This document shows, piece after piece, positions 52,910 through 61,878 of a stretch of DNA of 64,000 nucleotides. Where the stretch lies: the NCBI GenBank assembly GCA_030123525.1, contig CP126125.1, positions 558,001-622,000 of the forward strand, read 5' to 3'. The notes beneath the pieces are model-generated. The model saw nothing but the letters and a program-made list of their open reading frames with translations. It was not told the DNA's origin and made no database searches. Numbering within the stretch: the first letter of the stretch is position 1; every line of letters begins with the position of its first letter. Both the position numbers and the translations under genes were made by a program. The stretch is from ELB16-189 sp018266435. GTDB taxonomy: Bacteria; Bacteroidota; Bacteroidia; Cytophagales; Cyclobacteriaceae.

Positions 52910-55155
52910 GCACACAACCAACACATGGCATAACTAAACTAAAGAAAAGGTATGTGCGATACCGGGTGGCTGAGATTACCCTGCTCAGCACGGGCGTAGC
53001 ATGTATCATTTTTTCTTTAACTAAACTTTGGGATGATGCAGGTTCAGTAAGAATATTAGTTGGTGGTTTGGCAGGCACATTTTGTTTTGTGTTTCTGATC
53101 ATGAAGTACAACCTGCTGAAATTAAACTCGCTTGATTTAGTAAGATTTCTTAACCAACAATACCCTTCACTGCAGCAAAGTGCCGATTTACTCATGATAG
53201 AAGATGATGAGTTGAGTACACTCGAAAAAATACAAAAAGAAAAAACGATAGAACAGTTTTCGCGGCTTTATCCAAATATCAAATTGCCTCATCTGCTGGT
53301 TCGGTCATCGTTGCTATTGGCCTTGTGCGTGGGGCTTTCATTTTTATTCAGTTCATTTCTTATACCCATAGATTTTTCAGGGAATAAAAAAGTAAGGCTC
53401 AAAGCCAACCCTGAGCCAATGAAAACCCCGCCCTCATCAGTTGCTTCATTTGAAATACAAATTACCCCACCCGTTTATACAACCATTCGGGCTTATTCAT
53501 CAAAAAACTTTGAATTATCCTTTCCGGAAAGTAGCAACGTGCGATGGCAAATTGAATTTAAAGGAAGGGTACGCGATGCGAAAATAATTTTTTCTAACCG
53601 GGATAGTTCAGCTTTTAAAAAAACAGGAAATGTATTTATTCTCGAAAAAGAATTTAGCCAATCCGGTTTTTATCAGTTGAAATGGAATGACGAACACACA
53701 ACACATTGGTCTGATTATTATAGAATAGAAATACTAAAAGACAATGCCCCAAAAATTTTGATAGGCGGACTGAGCCAGTTTACCCGCTTAATACATACTG
53801 ACCGGCATGAAATAAGTGTAACCGCTCAACTCAGCGATGATTATGCGCTAACGGATGCCGGTATTATTGCCACGGTAAGCAAAGGCAGTGGCGAAGGAAT
53901 TAAGTTTCGCGAAGAAAGATTGAGGTTTACAACTCCACAACATATATCAGGCAAGCAGGTAAATGCTGGAACAATACTGAACCTGAAAAAACTGGGGCTC
54001 GAGCCGGGTGATGAACTGTATTTTTATGTGGAAGCATTTGATAACAAATCACCACAGCCCAATCGCAGCAGAACAGAAACTTACTTTATTGCAGTGCAGG
54101 ATACAACAAAAAATTCAACCGTTGACGACTCAGGATTGGGGGTAGACCTCATGCCCGATTACTTTCGCAGTCAGCGACAGATTATTATTGACACTGAAAA
54201 ATTATTAAAAGACAAAACGAGAATTTCAAAGCAGCAATTCAATGCCACCAGCAACGAGTTGGGCTTTGATCAGAAAACACTTCGCTTGAAGTACGGTCAG
54301 TTTCTGGGCGAAGAAGAAGACAGCGGAATTGCTACAGAGGTCAATACCTCGCATGACGAAGAAAAGGATCAAGACGTAATGAAAAAATTTGGCCACCAGC
54401 ACGACAAAGAAAACGAGCACAACCTGGTGCCCGATAAAAAAACAGAACACAACCACAAAGAAGAACCTCATGACCCTGATAAAAAAGAAGACCCGCTGGC
54501 CGCTTTCGTCCACAGCCACGATAATACCGAAGTGGCAACATTTTTTGAGCAGTCGATCCGTGCCAAACTGAAAGCCGCACTTACTGTCATGTGGGATGCC
54601 GAACTTTACCTTCGTTTATACCAACCCGAAAAATCATTGCCCCATCAATACACGGCACTAAAACTGCTGAAAGAAATCAGCAATGATTCGCGTATTTATG
54701 TTCATCGCACGGGTTTTGATCCACCTCCTCTCAAAGAAGAAAAGCGGCTAACAGCCGATCTTTCTGAAGTGAAAGGACCAACCCTGCTTTGGGTGAGCGA
54801 AAAAGAAAATGATCTGCCTGAGGTGCGCGCGGCATTACTTCTTACCGAAAAACTTATACAAGCTCCTGAAATAACTATTTCTCCGGTCGTGCAACGGGTT
54901 TTTCAACGGGCCGGACAAGAATTTTCTTCCATTGCTCTCGAACAGCCCTCACTCGTACATGGGTTGACTCTGCTCAAAAGATTAGCCGAGAATAAGGCTA
55001 CGCTCGCTGATAGAAAAAACGAACTTCACCAACTGAGAAAAATTTTATGGCTGGTTTTGCCACAGAGACCAACATCGCCCAGTCGTGAGGCAAGCTCGGC
55101 AAATAAACTGAATCAGTTTTTCATTCAACAACTGGAAAACAGCAAGCATGAATAA
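52906..55155 (+). CDS. DUF4175-like membrane protein with His/acid-rich stretch
   Basis: A 749-residue protein. Three hydrophobic helices lie in the first 165 residues (near 24-44, 48-66 and 130-150). Next come beta-rich domains (FEIQITPPVYTTIRAYSSKN, IEILKDNAPKILIGG) like those of DUF4175 family proteins. Residues about 478-545 form a low-complexity region with many His, Asp, Glu and Lys, including HSHDN near its end. A helical C-terminal part follows. The His-rich part could bind metal, but this is inference. Overlaps with both neighbours put it inside the MoxR operon. Confidence 0.8.
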   Translation: MSTQPTHGITKLKKRYVRYRVAEITLLSTGVACIIFSLTKLWDDAGSVRILVGGLAGTFCFVFLIMKYNLLKLNSLDLVRFLNQQYPSLQQSADLLMIEDDELSTLEKIQKEKTIEQFSRLYPNIKLPHLLVRSSLLLALCVGLSFLFSSFLIPIDFSGNKKVRLKANPEPMKTPPSSVASFEIQITPPVYTTIRAYSSKNFELSFPESSNVRWQIEFKGRVRDAKIIFSNRDSSAFKKTGNVFILEKEFSQSGFYQLKWNDEHTTHWSDYYRIEILKDNAPKILIGGLSQFTRLIHTDRHEISVTAQLSDDYALTDAGIIATVSKGSGEGIKFREERLRFTTPQHISGKQVNAGTILNLKKLGLEPGDELYFYVEAFDNKSPQPNRSRTETYFIAVQDTTKNSTVDDSGLGVDLMPDYFRSQRQIIIDTEKLLKDKTRISKQQFNATSNELGFDQKTLRLKYGQFLGEEEDSGIATEVNTSHDEEKDQDVMKKFGHQHDKENEHNLVPDKKTEHNHKEEPHDPDKKEDPLAAFVHSHDNTEVATFFEQSIRAKLKAALTVMWDAELYLRLYQPEKSLPHQYTALKLLKEISNDSRIYVHRTGFDPPPLKEEKRLTADLSEVKGPTLLWVSEKENDLPEVRAALLLTEKLIQAPEITISPVVQRVFQRAGQEFSSIALEQPSLVHGLTLLKRLAENKATLADRKNELHQLRKILWLVLPQRPTSPSREASSANKLNQFFIQQLENSKHE

Positions 55156-56872
55156 TTTTGGTTTAGCTCCATCTGCCCCGCCCTGGACTTTTGCGCTCAT
55201 CCTGCTTTTAGTTCTTTTTTCGCTGGGGTTTGAGATCAAGAAAAAAAACCGGTTGCTGATTGGCCGGCTTGCCGCCATCCTATTCATAGGCATCAGCCTG
55301 CTGGGTTTTCTGTTCCGGCCTTTTTATCAAACTCAAACAACTGATGGCGTTCTGTTGCTCACACCCGGATTCAAAATTTCGCAGGTTGATAGTTTGCTTA
55401 AACAAAACCCCCATCTTAAACTCATGCGCACAACAGATTGTGACGAAGTGAAAAATGCACTCTTGATTGAAGATGATTTTTTTGAAAAACGAGGTGGTGC
55501 TGTAAAAATTATTTTAGGTGAAGGGCTCTCCTCCTCAGCACTGGAAATGATGCCCAATAAAAATTTTCAATTCTTACCAACTGAACCTGAGGGCGTAGTA
55601 AAAATATTTTTTGAAGATGAAGTGATTGAACATCATGAGGGTATGCTAAAGGGCATTGTGAGTGGCCTTGCAGATACGCGCCTGCGGTTGATAGGGCCGG
55701 CCGGCACAGAAGATTCTGTGCAGTTAATGAAGGGCCTTAACCGGCCGTTTACACTCTCATTTTGGCCTAGGCAAAATGGAAAGTTTATTTATCAACTGGA
55801 AATTACGACAGGAAACCGCTCGTACCGTGAACCGGTGCCGATAGATGTTGCGGCTGAAAGCCCTCTTCAAATACTCTTCATTCAAAAATTTCCAACTGCT
55901 GAAACCAGGAATCTTAAAAACTTTCTCAGCGAACGAAATCACTCGCTTACACTCCGCTACCAAATCTCAAAAGAGGCTTACACGTACGAGTACATCAACA
56001 CTCCTCAAACAAAGATCAACCCAATATCTCGCGAGAGTCTAAGGCTTTATGACTTACTCTTTATAGATGTGGCAACACTCCATTCCCTGACTCAAAATGA
56101 AAAAATAGAATTGAAAAATGCCGTGAAGAATGGGCTTGGTGTGTTGGTTATGCTTACCGATGACCCCAAAAACCTACAATGGCTTTGGCCGTTGCAATTT
56201 GTGCCTTCGCTCAAAGATACGGCACACATTGTATTGAGTAAAAAATATACTATTCCAACTGTCAGCTTTGACATTACGCCTACACAAGATATTTACACTG
56301 TATTGGCCTCCGGACCAAGAAACATATCGGGCTATATTTTACAGGGCTATGGACGGATAGCCTTTACTCTTTTGCAAGAAACGTACAAACTCAACACAGA
56401 GGGAAATACGAGAGATTATTCCAAAACCTGGTCAGAGCTTATTTCAAAGGTTGCCCGTAAAAAAAATACTGCTGAAATAAAAATAAATACACCCTTCCCA
56501 TATTATACCAACAACCCATTTGAGGCAGAGGTTATTTCTCCTGAACCGGTTTCCCTTTTTGCTGATTCGATACAAGTTCCGCTTAAAGAAGATTTAGTGG
56601 TTGATGATTTTTGGCATACCAGAATCTGGGCAGGTAAACCCGGCTGGCACGAGCTTCGCACAAAAGATGCAAGCCTCAGTTATTTTGTTCCATCAGATGA
56701 TTCATGGAAATCGCTGCGAGCTGCTAACAGAGTATTGGAAACAAAGAAAGCCGTTCGTCCTCTCAGTACTACGGCTAATCTGACAATCGAAAAAAAAGAA
56801 ATTTCTTCTTTAATTTTCTTTTTGCTGTTTTTGTTTTCAGCGGGGTTTTTGTGGCTCGCTCCGAAATTATAA
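55148..56872 (+). CDS. Membrane protein with amidotransferase-like fold, end of MoxR operon
   Basis: A 574-residue protein with two or three hydrophobic helices in the first 60 residues and one at the very C-terminus (about 552-570). The central part (about 230-400) has the alternating strand/helix pattern of class I glutamine amidotransferase-like folds, starting LQILFIQKFPTAETRNLKNF and containing YDLLFIDVATLHSLTQNEK and LGVLVMLTDD. No catalytic Cys is obvious. This layout is common in Bat/MoxR-associated membrane proteins. It overlaps the preceding gene by eight bases and converges on mtgA. I do not recognise a named family. Confidence 0.8.
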   Translation: MNNFGLAPSAPPWTFALILLLVLFSLGFEIKKKNRLLIGRLAAILFIGISLLGFLFRPFYQTQTTDGVLLLTPGFKISQVDSLLKQNPHLKLMRTTDCDEVKNALLIEDDFFEKRGGAVKIILGEGLSSSALEMMPNKNFQFLPTEPEGVVKIFFEDEVIEHHEGMLKGIVSGLADTRLRLIGPAGTEDSVQLMKGLNRPFTLSFWPRQNGKFIYQLEITTGNRSYREPVPIDVAAESPLQILFIQKFPTAETRNLKNFLSERNHSLTLRYQISKEAYTYEYINTPQTKINPISRESLRLYDLLFIDVATLHSLTQNEKIELKNAVKNGLGVLVMLTDDPKNLQWLWPLQFVPSLKDTAHIVLSKKYTIPTVSFDITPTQDIYTVLASGPRNISGYILQGYGRIAFTLLQETYKLNTEGNTRDYSKTWSELISKVARKKNTAEIKINTPFPYYTNNPFEAEVISPEPVSLFADSIQVPLKEDLVVDDFWHTRIWAGKPGWHELRTKDASLSYFVPSDDSWKSLRAANRVLETKKAVRPLSTTANLTIEKKEISSLIFFLLFLFSAGFLWLAPKL

Positions 56873-56878
56873 CATATC

Positions 56879-57571
56879 TTATTGCAACAAGTTATGAACA
56901 TCTTCATCCGGCTCGATGAAGTCCATCTGCTGCATGATTTGCGGATAGCGCTGGTTAACATAGTTAGAGGGTGGCTGTACCCGTATTTTTTTTGGGCTGG
57001 GCAAACACGCAGCAATCATGGCGGCCTCTGCCCGAGATAATTTTTTTGCCGGCTTATGAAAATAATTTTGCGAAGCTGCTTCAATACCAAAAATGCCGTT
57101 GCCCATTTCACTCACATTCAGGTACATTTCAAGGATTCGTTTCTTTCCCCAAGTCAGCTCAATCATAAAAGTGAAATAGACCTCCAGCCCTTTTCTCAAC
57201 CAACTTCTGCTTTGCCACAAAAAAACATTTTTTGCCGTTTGTTGACTGATGGTAGAAGCCCCGCGCATTTGCTTGCGGTACTTATTTTTCTCTTTCAGTG
57301 CCAGCTTGATACTTTTTACATCAAACCCATTGTGATCGGGAAAGAGTTGGTCTTCTGAAGCCATTACGGCCAGCCTGATGCTGGGCGACATTTCATCTAA
57401 TGAAACATAATCGCGTTTTAATCCATTGCCTTTTACCCAACTCACAAACTGGGTAGCCGTAACGGGCGGATCTATCCACTTCAACAAAAAAATATAAACG
57501 AACTGAGCTAGAAAAAAAACAAGAAATACCTTCCAAAGTTTGTAAAGCCAACCTACAATCTTGGAGCGCAT
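56879..57571 (-). CDS. mtgA: Monofunctional peptidoglycan glycosyltransferase
   Basis: A 230-residue single-domain family 51 glycosyltransferase that polymerises lipid II into glycan strands. One N-terminal membrane helix (about 11-30) is followed by the transglycosylase motifs: SEDQLFPDHNGFD with the catalytic Glu, GASTISQQTAKNVFL, and RILEMYLNVSEMGNGIFGIE. No transpeptidase domain is attached, so this is MtgA rather than a class A PBP. It is probably the last gene of a minus-strand unit with the two genes upstream. Confidence 0.94.
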   Translation of the reverse strand: MRSKIVGWLYKLWKVFLVFFLAQFVYIFLLKWIDPPVTATQFVSWVKGNGLKRDYVSLDEMSPSIRLAVMASEDQLFPDHNGFDVKSIKLALKEKNKYRKQMRGASTISQQTAKNVFLWQSRSWLRKGLEVYFTFMIELTWGKKRILEMYLNVSEMGNGIFGIEAASQNYFHKPAKKLSRAEAAMIAACLPSPKKIRVQPPSNYVNQRYPQIMQQMDFIEPDEDVHNLLQ

Positions 57572-57587
57572 CGTTTAGCAATGAAAC

Positions 57588-57752
57588 TTATTTTTTGCCC
57601 ATGAAGTAATAGAGAACTGGCCCAAGCAACGGAAGAAAGATCACCGCAATGATCCATAGTGCTTTCTTTTCCATGTCTTTGTTGCTCTTGAGAATCTCCA
57701 AAACAACAACAATATCCAAAACAAGGATTGCTAAATAAAATATATTTGACAT
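57588..57752 (-). CDS. Small PLDc_N-type membrane protein
   Basis: A 54-residue ORF (MSNIFYLAILVLDIVVVLEI, then SNKDMEKKALWIIAVIFLPL and LGPVLYYFMGKK) matching the short two-helix PLDc_N family, also found at the N-terminus of cardiolipin synthases. Free-standing copies are common in Bacteroidota; the function is unknown. It lies 12 bases downstream of the OmpA-like gene and 16 bases upstream of mtgA on the same strand. Confidence 0.78.
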   Translation of the reverse strand: MSNIFYLAILVLDIVVVLEILKSNKDMEKKALWIIAVIFLPLLGPVLYYFMGKK

Positions 57753-57764
57753 TGCTATAACAGG

Positions 57765-58715
57765 TTAATTGGAATCTAAAATTTTAAACAACTCATCAAG
57801 TTTAGGCGTAACTATAATTTCTGTACGTCTGTTTTTTTGTTTGTTTTGCGCATTATCATTCGAGGCTACCGGTGAGTACTCACCCCGGCCCGCAGAAGTA
57901 ATTTGATTGGGTGACATACCGGCCTTGATCAAAATTTTGGTAATGGCGGTGGCACGTAATACGCTCAAATCCCAGTTGTCTTCCATGTATTTGGTTTTGG
58001 CCGAGATTGGCACATTATCCGTGTGCCCTTCAATCATCATGTTTATGTCTTTTTGATCTTTTATTGCTTTGGCCAACTGGTGCAATGCAGTTTCTCCTTT
58101 TTTATCTACTACAATGCTACCCGACCCAAACAACAACTGTTCGGCCAGCGAAACATATACTTTTCCGTTTTTTACTTTCACGGTCAAATCATTTTCTTTG
58201 AAGTTGAGCAGCGCATTGCTGATGCGGTTTTTCAGGTCTTGTACAGCCTTGTCTTTCTTAGCCAGCACTTGCTCCAATTCTTTTACTTTTTTTTCACGTT
58301 CTGCCAAACTATTACTGAGCGAATCATTTTGCTGTCGTGTTTTCTCAAGGTTGTCTTGAATGGTTAATAATTGATCACGCTGCTGAGATAAATCCTGATT
58401 GAGTTTGCCACTTTTAGTCAGCGAAAGTTTATAATTGGCATTTAGTTTTTCATAGTCTTTATTAAGGTCTGCTAATTTTTTGTTACTGGCGTGCAGACTT
58501 TCATTCAATGAATCGGCTTCTTTTTTATTTTTTTTAAGAGACTCGTTCAGTTGGCTGATGTTGGCATTAGCCAGATCAAGTGCTTTGCGCTTATCGGCCA
58601 GCTCGCCCTCGGCTTTAACTTTTTGCGCCAGCATGTCGTCAAATTTTTTCTTAGAGACGATGCACGAACTTACGATAACAGAAATAAAAATGGCTGTAAT
58701 GAATCGATAAATCAT
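57765..58715 (-). CDS. OmpA family lipoprotein with coiled coil
   Basis: A 316-residue protein. It has a lipoprotein signal with lipobox VSSC (Cys near residue 18), a long alpha-helical coiled coil (about 25-170, rich in Lys, Asp, Leu and Ser), and a C-terminal OmpA peptidoglycan-binding domain (about 190-305). In that domain MIEGHTDNVPISAKTKYMED and NWDLSVLRATAITKILI are clear, and NKQKNRRTEIIV is the usual ending. It probably links the outer membrane to the cell wall. There is no beta-barrel, so it is of the Pal/YiaD type. Confidence 0.9.
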   Translation of the reverse strand: MIYRFITAIFISVIVSSCIVSKKKFDDMLAQKVKAEGELADKRKALDLANANISQLNESLKKNKKEADSLNESLHASNKKLADLNKDYEKLNANYKLSLTKSGKLNQDLSQQRDQLLTIQDNLEKTRQQNDSLSNSLAEREKKVKELEQVLAKKDKAVQDLKNRISNALLNFKENDLTVKVKNGKVYVSLAEQLLFGSGSIVVDKKGETALHQLAKAIKDQKDINMMIEGHTDNVPISAKTKYMEDNWDLSVLRATAITKILIKAGMSPNQITSAGRGEYSPVASNDNAQNKQKNRRTEIIVTPKLDELFKILDSN

Positions 58716-58785
58716 AGTTTAAAAAATTAATGGACAAATATCTAAAATTAAACGCTACTTTTCAGTATAAATCAAATGGATCATT

Positions 58786-59643
58786 ATGAATGGCATGCTC
58801 AAACCCGAATCATTTAAAAACAAAACCATCATCATCACAGGCGGAGGAACCGGCTTGGGAAAATCAATGGGAAAATATCTTTTAGAACTGGGGGCAAACC
58901 TGGTCATTACCAGCCGCAAAAAAGAAGTACTTGATAAATCAGCAGCTGAGTTGGAACAACAAACTGGCGGAAAGGTATTGGCTGTGGCTTGTGATGTGCG
59001 GAAATACGAAGAGATTGAAAATGTAATCAAAGAAACTGAAAACCGATTTGGCCAAGTTGATGCCGTGCTTAACAATGCAGCCGGAAATTTCATCAGCCCT
59101 ACCGAACGGCTGTCGCACCGGGCTTTTGATATCGTGGTTGATATTGTTTTGAAAGGAACGTATTACACCACACTTGCAGCCGGAAAAAACTGGATCAATA
59201 AAAAGCAGCCGGGTATTTTTCTAAATATCGTCACCACCTATGCCTGGACTGGCTCAGGCTATGTTGTACCATCAGCCTGTGCCAAGGCCGGAGTACTTTC
59301 TCTCACTCGTTCGCTGGCTGTGGAGTGGGCAAAGTACAACATCCGCAGCAATGCTATAGCCCCGGGGCCATTTCCTACCGAAGGTGCTTGGAGCCGTTTG
59401 TTGCCGGGAGATTTGGCAAAAAAATTTGACCCCGCTCAGCGTATTCCTCTCAAACGTGTTGGCAATCACCAGGAACTTGCTAATCTGGCAGCTTATCTGC
59501 TCTCTGAATATTCAGCGTATATCAATGGAGAAGTAATTACCATTGATGGAGGCGAGTGGCTGCGCAGCGGAGGAGAATTCAGTCATTTGGAAATGGTGCC
59601 CGCAGAGATGTGGGATGTGCTCGAAAAAATGCGCGGAAAATAA
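58786..59643 (+). CDS. SDR oxidoreductase, 2,4-dienoyl-CoA reductase-like
   Basis: A 285-residue short-chain dehydrogenase with the Rossmann motif TGGGTGLGKSMG (about 17-28), NNAAGNF (about 95-101) and a catalytic segment reading SACAKAGVLSLTRSLAVEWA. The Tyr of the usual YxxxK is replaced, which is the pattern of the peroxisomal/bacterial 2,4-dienoyl-CoA reductases and related enzymes. The N-terminal MLKPESFKNKTIIITG opening also fits. It probably reduces unsaturated acyl-CoA with NADPH during fatty acid breakdown. It precedes the START-domain gene by 16 bases. Confidence 0.87.
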   Translation: MNGMLKPESFKNKTIIITGGGTGLGKSMGKYLLELGANLVITSRKKEVLDKSAAELEQQTGGKVLAVACDVRKYEEIENVIKETENRFGQVDAVLNNAAGNFISPTERLSHRAFDIVVDIVLKGTYYTTLAAGKNWINKKQPGIFLNIVTTYAWTGSGYVVPSACAKAGVLSLTRSLAVEWAKYNIRSNAIAPGPFPTEGAWSRLLPGDLAKKFDPAQRIPLKRVGNHQELANLAAYLLSEYSAYINGEVITIDGGEWLRSGGEFSHLEMVPAEMWDVLEKMRGK

Positions 59644-59659
59644 GATCAGCATTCGCAGA

Positions 59660-60259
59660 ATGGGCAGAAGCAATTTTGCTTTGATAATTTTAATGCTGTT
59701 ATTCAGAAATGCAGTTGGTCAAACGGAATGCAAACTCCGCAAAGATCAAGACAGCATTAAAGTGTTTACCTGCAATACCGATACTTCCAAATTCAAATCT
59801 ATCAAAGCAGAATTTTTTGTCAACACTACCCTGAATAAGCTTGAACTCTTCTTACTTGACTTTCCTAATTACACCACCTGGCAATACAATACGGTAGAAT
59901 CAAGAGTCATAAAAAAAATTTCAGATACCGAGTACATCTATTATGCAAAAATTGAGGCACCCTGGCCGGTAATGGATCGCGATATGGTGGTGCGATTTAA
60001 AATTGAACGCAATAAGAATCACCTCATTGTATCGGCCAATAGTGAAAGTAGAATTCTTCCAGAAAACAAAGCGTATGTGCGTGTGCCAACATCCCGTTCG
60101 CAGTGGATGGTTACAGAAGAACAAAAAAACAGGCTAGCTGTAAAATACGCCATCCAGATAGACCCGGGTGGGTCGGTGCCGGCCTGGTTAATCAATTGGG
60201 TTAGTGCCAATGCTCCGTATCAATCGTTCAAAAATTTAAAAAAACAAATCGGCCACTAA
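59660..60259 (+). CDS. Exported START-domain (Bet v 1-like) protein
   Basis: A 199-residue protein with a signal peptide (LIILMLLFRNAVGQ) and a START/polyketide-cyclase-like fold: IKAEFFVNTTLNKLELFLLD, then AKIEAPWPVMDRDMVVRFKI, and a C-terminal helix VPAWLINWVSANAPYQSF typical of START lipid-binding domains. It probably binds a hydrophobic ligand in the periplasm. I start it at the ATG at 59660; the same frame is open from 59543 but those codons overlap the SDR gene and look non-coding. Confidence 0.82.
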   Translation: MGRSNFALIILMLLFRNAVGQTECKLRKDQDSIKVFTCNTDTSKFKSIKAEFFVNTTLNKLELFLLDFPNYTTWQYNTVESRVIKKISDTEYIYYAKIEAPWPVMDRDMVVRFKIERNKNHLIVSANSESRILPENKAYVRVPTSRSQWMVTEEQKNRLAVKYAIQIDPGGSVPAWLINWVSANAPYQSFKNLKKQIGH

Positions 60260-60984
60260 AAGATTGTTTCATAAACCAGGTTCGCCCGATTTCTTGTTTG
60301 GAAACGGAATGTAGTCTGTTGTTTCAATCAGAAGCTAGCAGATGATCTTTATAAAAAGTAACTCTGGCATTTACTTCATAAACAATATGACACTAATCGC
60401 TAAGTTTTAGTTAGCAGCCCAAGATGCTCATTAACTCAGTGGTGCGCAGAGAAGGGTGCGAACTGGTATACATGATTGGATATCCGTGGGCCATCGTGTA
60501 CAGAGGAGCCATCGTGTTTCATTTATTTACCAAATCATGCAGCCAAAAGTGTGTCATTGATTAAGCCAATACTAAATGGCTGTCCAGGTAATTCTTTTGA
60601 TGATTTGCCATCCTTTAAAAAAAACGTTGAACTGTTTTTAAAGGCTTCATCGCTGCCAGAAATTTCAATGACTTTTTTTTACAAGTTGATCAACCTTAGC
60701 AACCCGCTTACTGCTAACGTGCCTTTGGCTGGGCGGCCATTCCAACGAAATAATATTCTAGACAAAATTCCGGTAACCTTGCCGATTCTTTCAGGTTTAA
60801 GTTTAAAAAAAGCGAAACAACAGGAAACCTTCGGCATAAGAAAAACCCTACTCGCCTATACTTTCACTTACTTGGCTTAGTGAACTTTCTTTAACCGCTA
60901 AATAACCGATGTACTTTGGTTTTTGATCTCTATTCCGACTGGTGCCTAACAAACATAAGACACTTGTCCTTATCCAGAAGAAAA
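60260..60984. other. Gene-poor stretch of about 725 bases
   Basis: No convincing gene. A plus-strand frame at 60476-60880 is open for 134 codons but lacks a protein-like character. The minus strand holds coding-like fragments broken by stops (for example ISGSDEAFKNSSTFFLKDGK near 60650). This may be a decayed gene. No tRNA, riboswitch or strong terminator was recognised. Confidence 0.4.
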
Positions 60985-61563
60985 TCAAATCACTTGCTTT
61001 TCAATAAGCAACATGAGGATGTGGATGATCTTGATATGAATCTCCTGTATGCGGTCAGCAAATCCATGGTGTGGTACGCGTATTTCAATATCGGCTAACG
61101 GAGCAAGTTTGCCACCGTTCTTGCCTGAAAGGATGATTACTTTCATTCCTTTTTCTCGGGCTACTTCTGCAGCGCGGATAATATTTTGAGAGTTGCCGCT
61201 TGTGCTTAGGCCGAAAAGCACATCTCCTTTGTTGCCCAAGGCTTCAAGGTATCGGGAAAAAATAAATTCATACCCGTAGTCATTGCTCACACATGAAATA
61301 TGACTGGGATCAGAGATGCAAATAGCGGGTATAGCTTTTCTGTTTTCCCGGTAGCGTCCGGTTAGTTCTTCGGCAAAATGCATGGCATCGCAGTGCGAAC
61401 CACCATTTCCGCAGGAAATTATTTTACCTCCCTTTTTAATTGAGTCAGCAATGGCTTTTGCTGCTTCTTCTATCAATAAAAGGTTGTGTTCTTGGCTGAT
61501 GAATTTATTTAGTACGTCAGAAGCTTGAGCAAACTCATCAGAGATGATTTGTTTGAAGTTCAT
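60985..61563 (-). CDS. gmhA: D-sedoheptulose 7-phosphate isomerase
   Basis: A 192-residue SIS-domain isomerase converting sedoheptulose 7-phosphate to D-glycero-manno-heptose 7-phosphate, the first step of ADP-heptose synthesis for LPS or glycoproteins. The substrate loops GKIISCGNGGSHCDAMHFAE and LFGLSTSGNSQNIIRA are visible, with VPHHGFADRIQEIHIKIIH carrying late active-site residues. A single SIS domain of this length is typical of GmhA. Other heptose genes are not in the window. It starts three bases after the small membrane protein gene ends. Confidence 0.94.
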   Translation of the reverse strand: MNFKQIISDEFAQASDVLNKFISQEHNLLLIEEAAKAIADSIKKGGKIISCGNGGSHCDAMHFAEELTGRYRENRKAIPAICISDPSHISCVSNDYGYEFIFSRYLEALGNKGDVLFGLSTSGNSQNIIRAAEVAREKGMKVIILSGKNGGKLAPLADIEIRVPHHGFADRIQEIHIKIIHILMLLIEKQVI

Positions 61564-61566
61564 GTA

Positions 61567-61791
61567 TCAAAAGTTGGGTTTATTTTTTGATTCTGAGCGT
61601 GCCCATATCAATTCAACCACTACAAAAGCCACACCGATCAATGCCCCGTATTTAAAAATGCTGATTTTGTTCATCATATCAAGCAAAAAATTAAAATCAT
61701 CTTTTTTTGACTCTACATACAGGGTAAAGATGAAAACAGAAATCTGAAACAAACTGAAGAGTGTGAGAAAGATAATCCTGCGGATGTTCAT
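61567..61791 (-). CDS. Small hypothetical membrane protein
   Basis: A 74-residue ORF with two probable transmembrane helices (RRIIFLTLFSLFQISVFIFT and YGALIGVAFVVVELIWA) joined by a short polar loop. I use the ATG at 61791; a TTG at 61812 would add seven residues. It lies between the ABC exporter and gmhA genes in the same direction. No family is recognised. Confidence 0.62.
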   Translation of the reverse strand: MNIRRIIFLTLFSLFQISVFIFTLYVESKKDDFNFLLDMMNKISIFKYGALIGVAFVVVELIWARSESKNKPNF

Positions 61792-61878
61792 TCGGGTAAA
61801 ATTAGTTTGCAAACTTAGGTCTTTTCAAGGTAGGCAAAAAAGACAAATCGCTCTAAAACCTTGCATGGCCCATTGATT

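Noticed and set aside
60476..60880. 134-codon plus-strand ORF
   Set aside because: No signal, domain or typical codon pattern, and it starts among non-coding-looking sequence; reported only as part of a gene-poor stretch.
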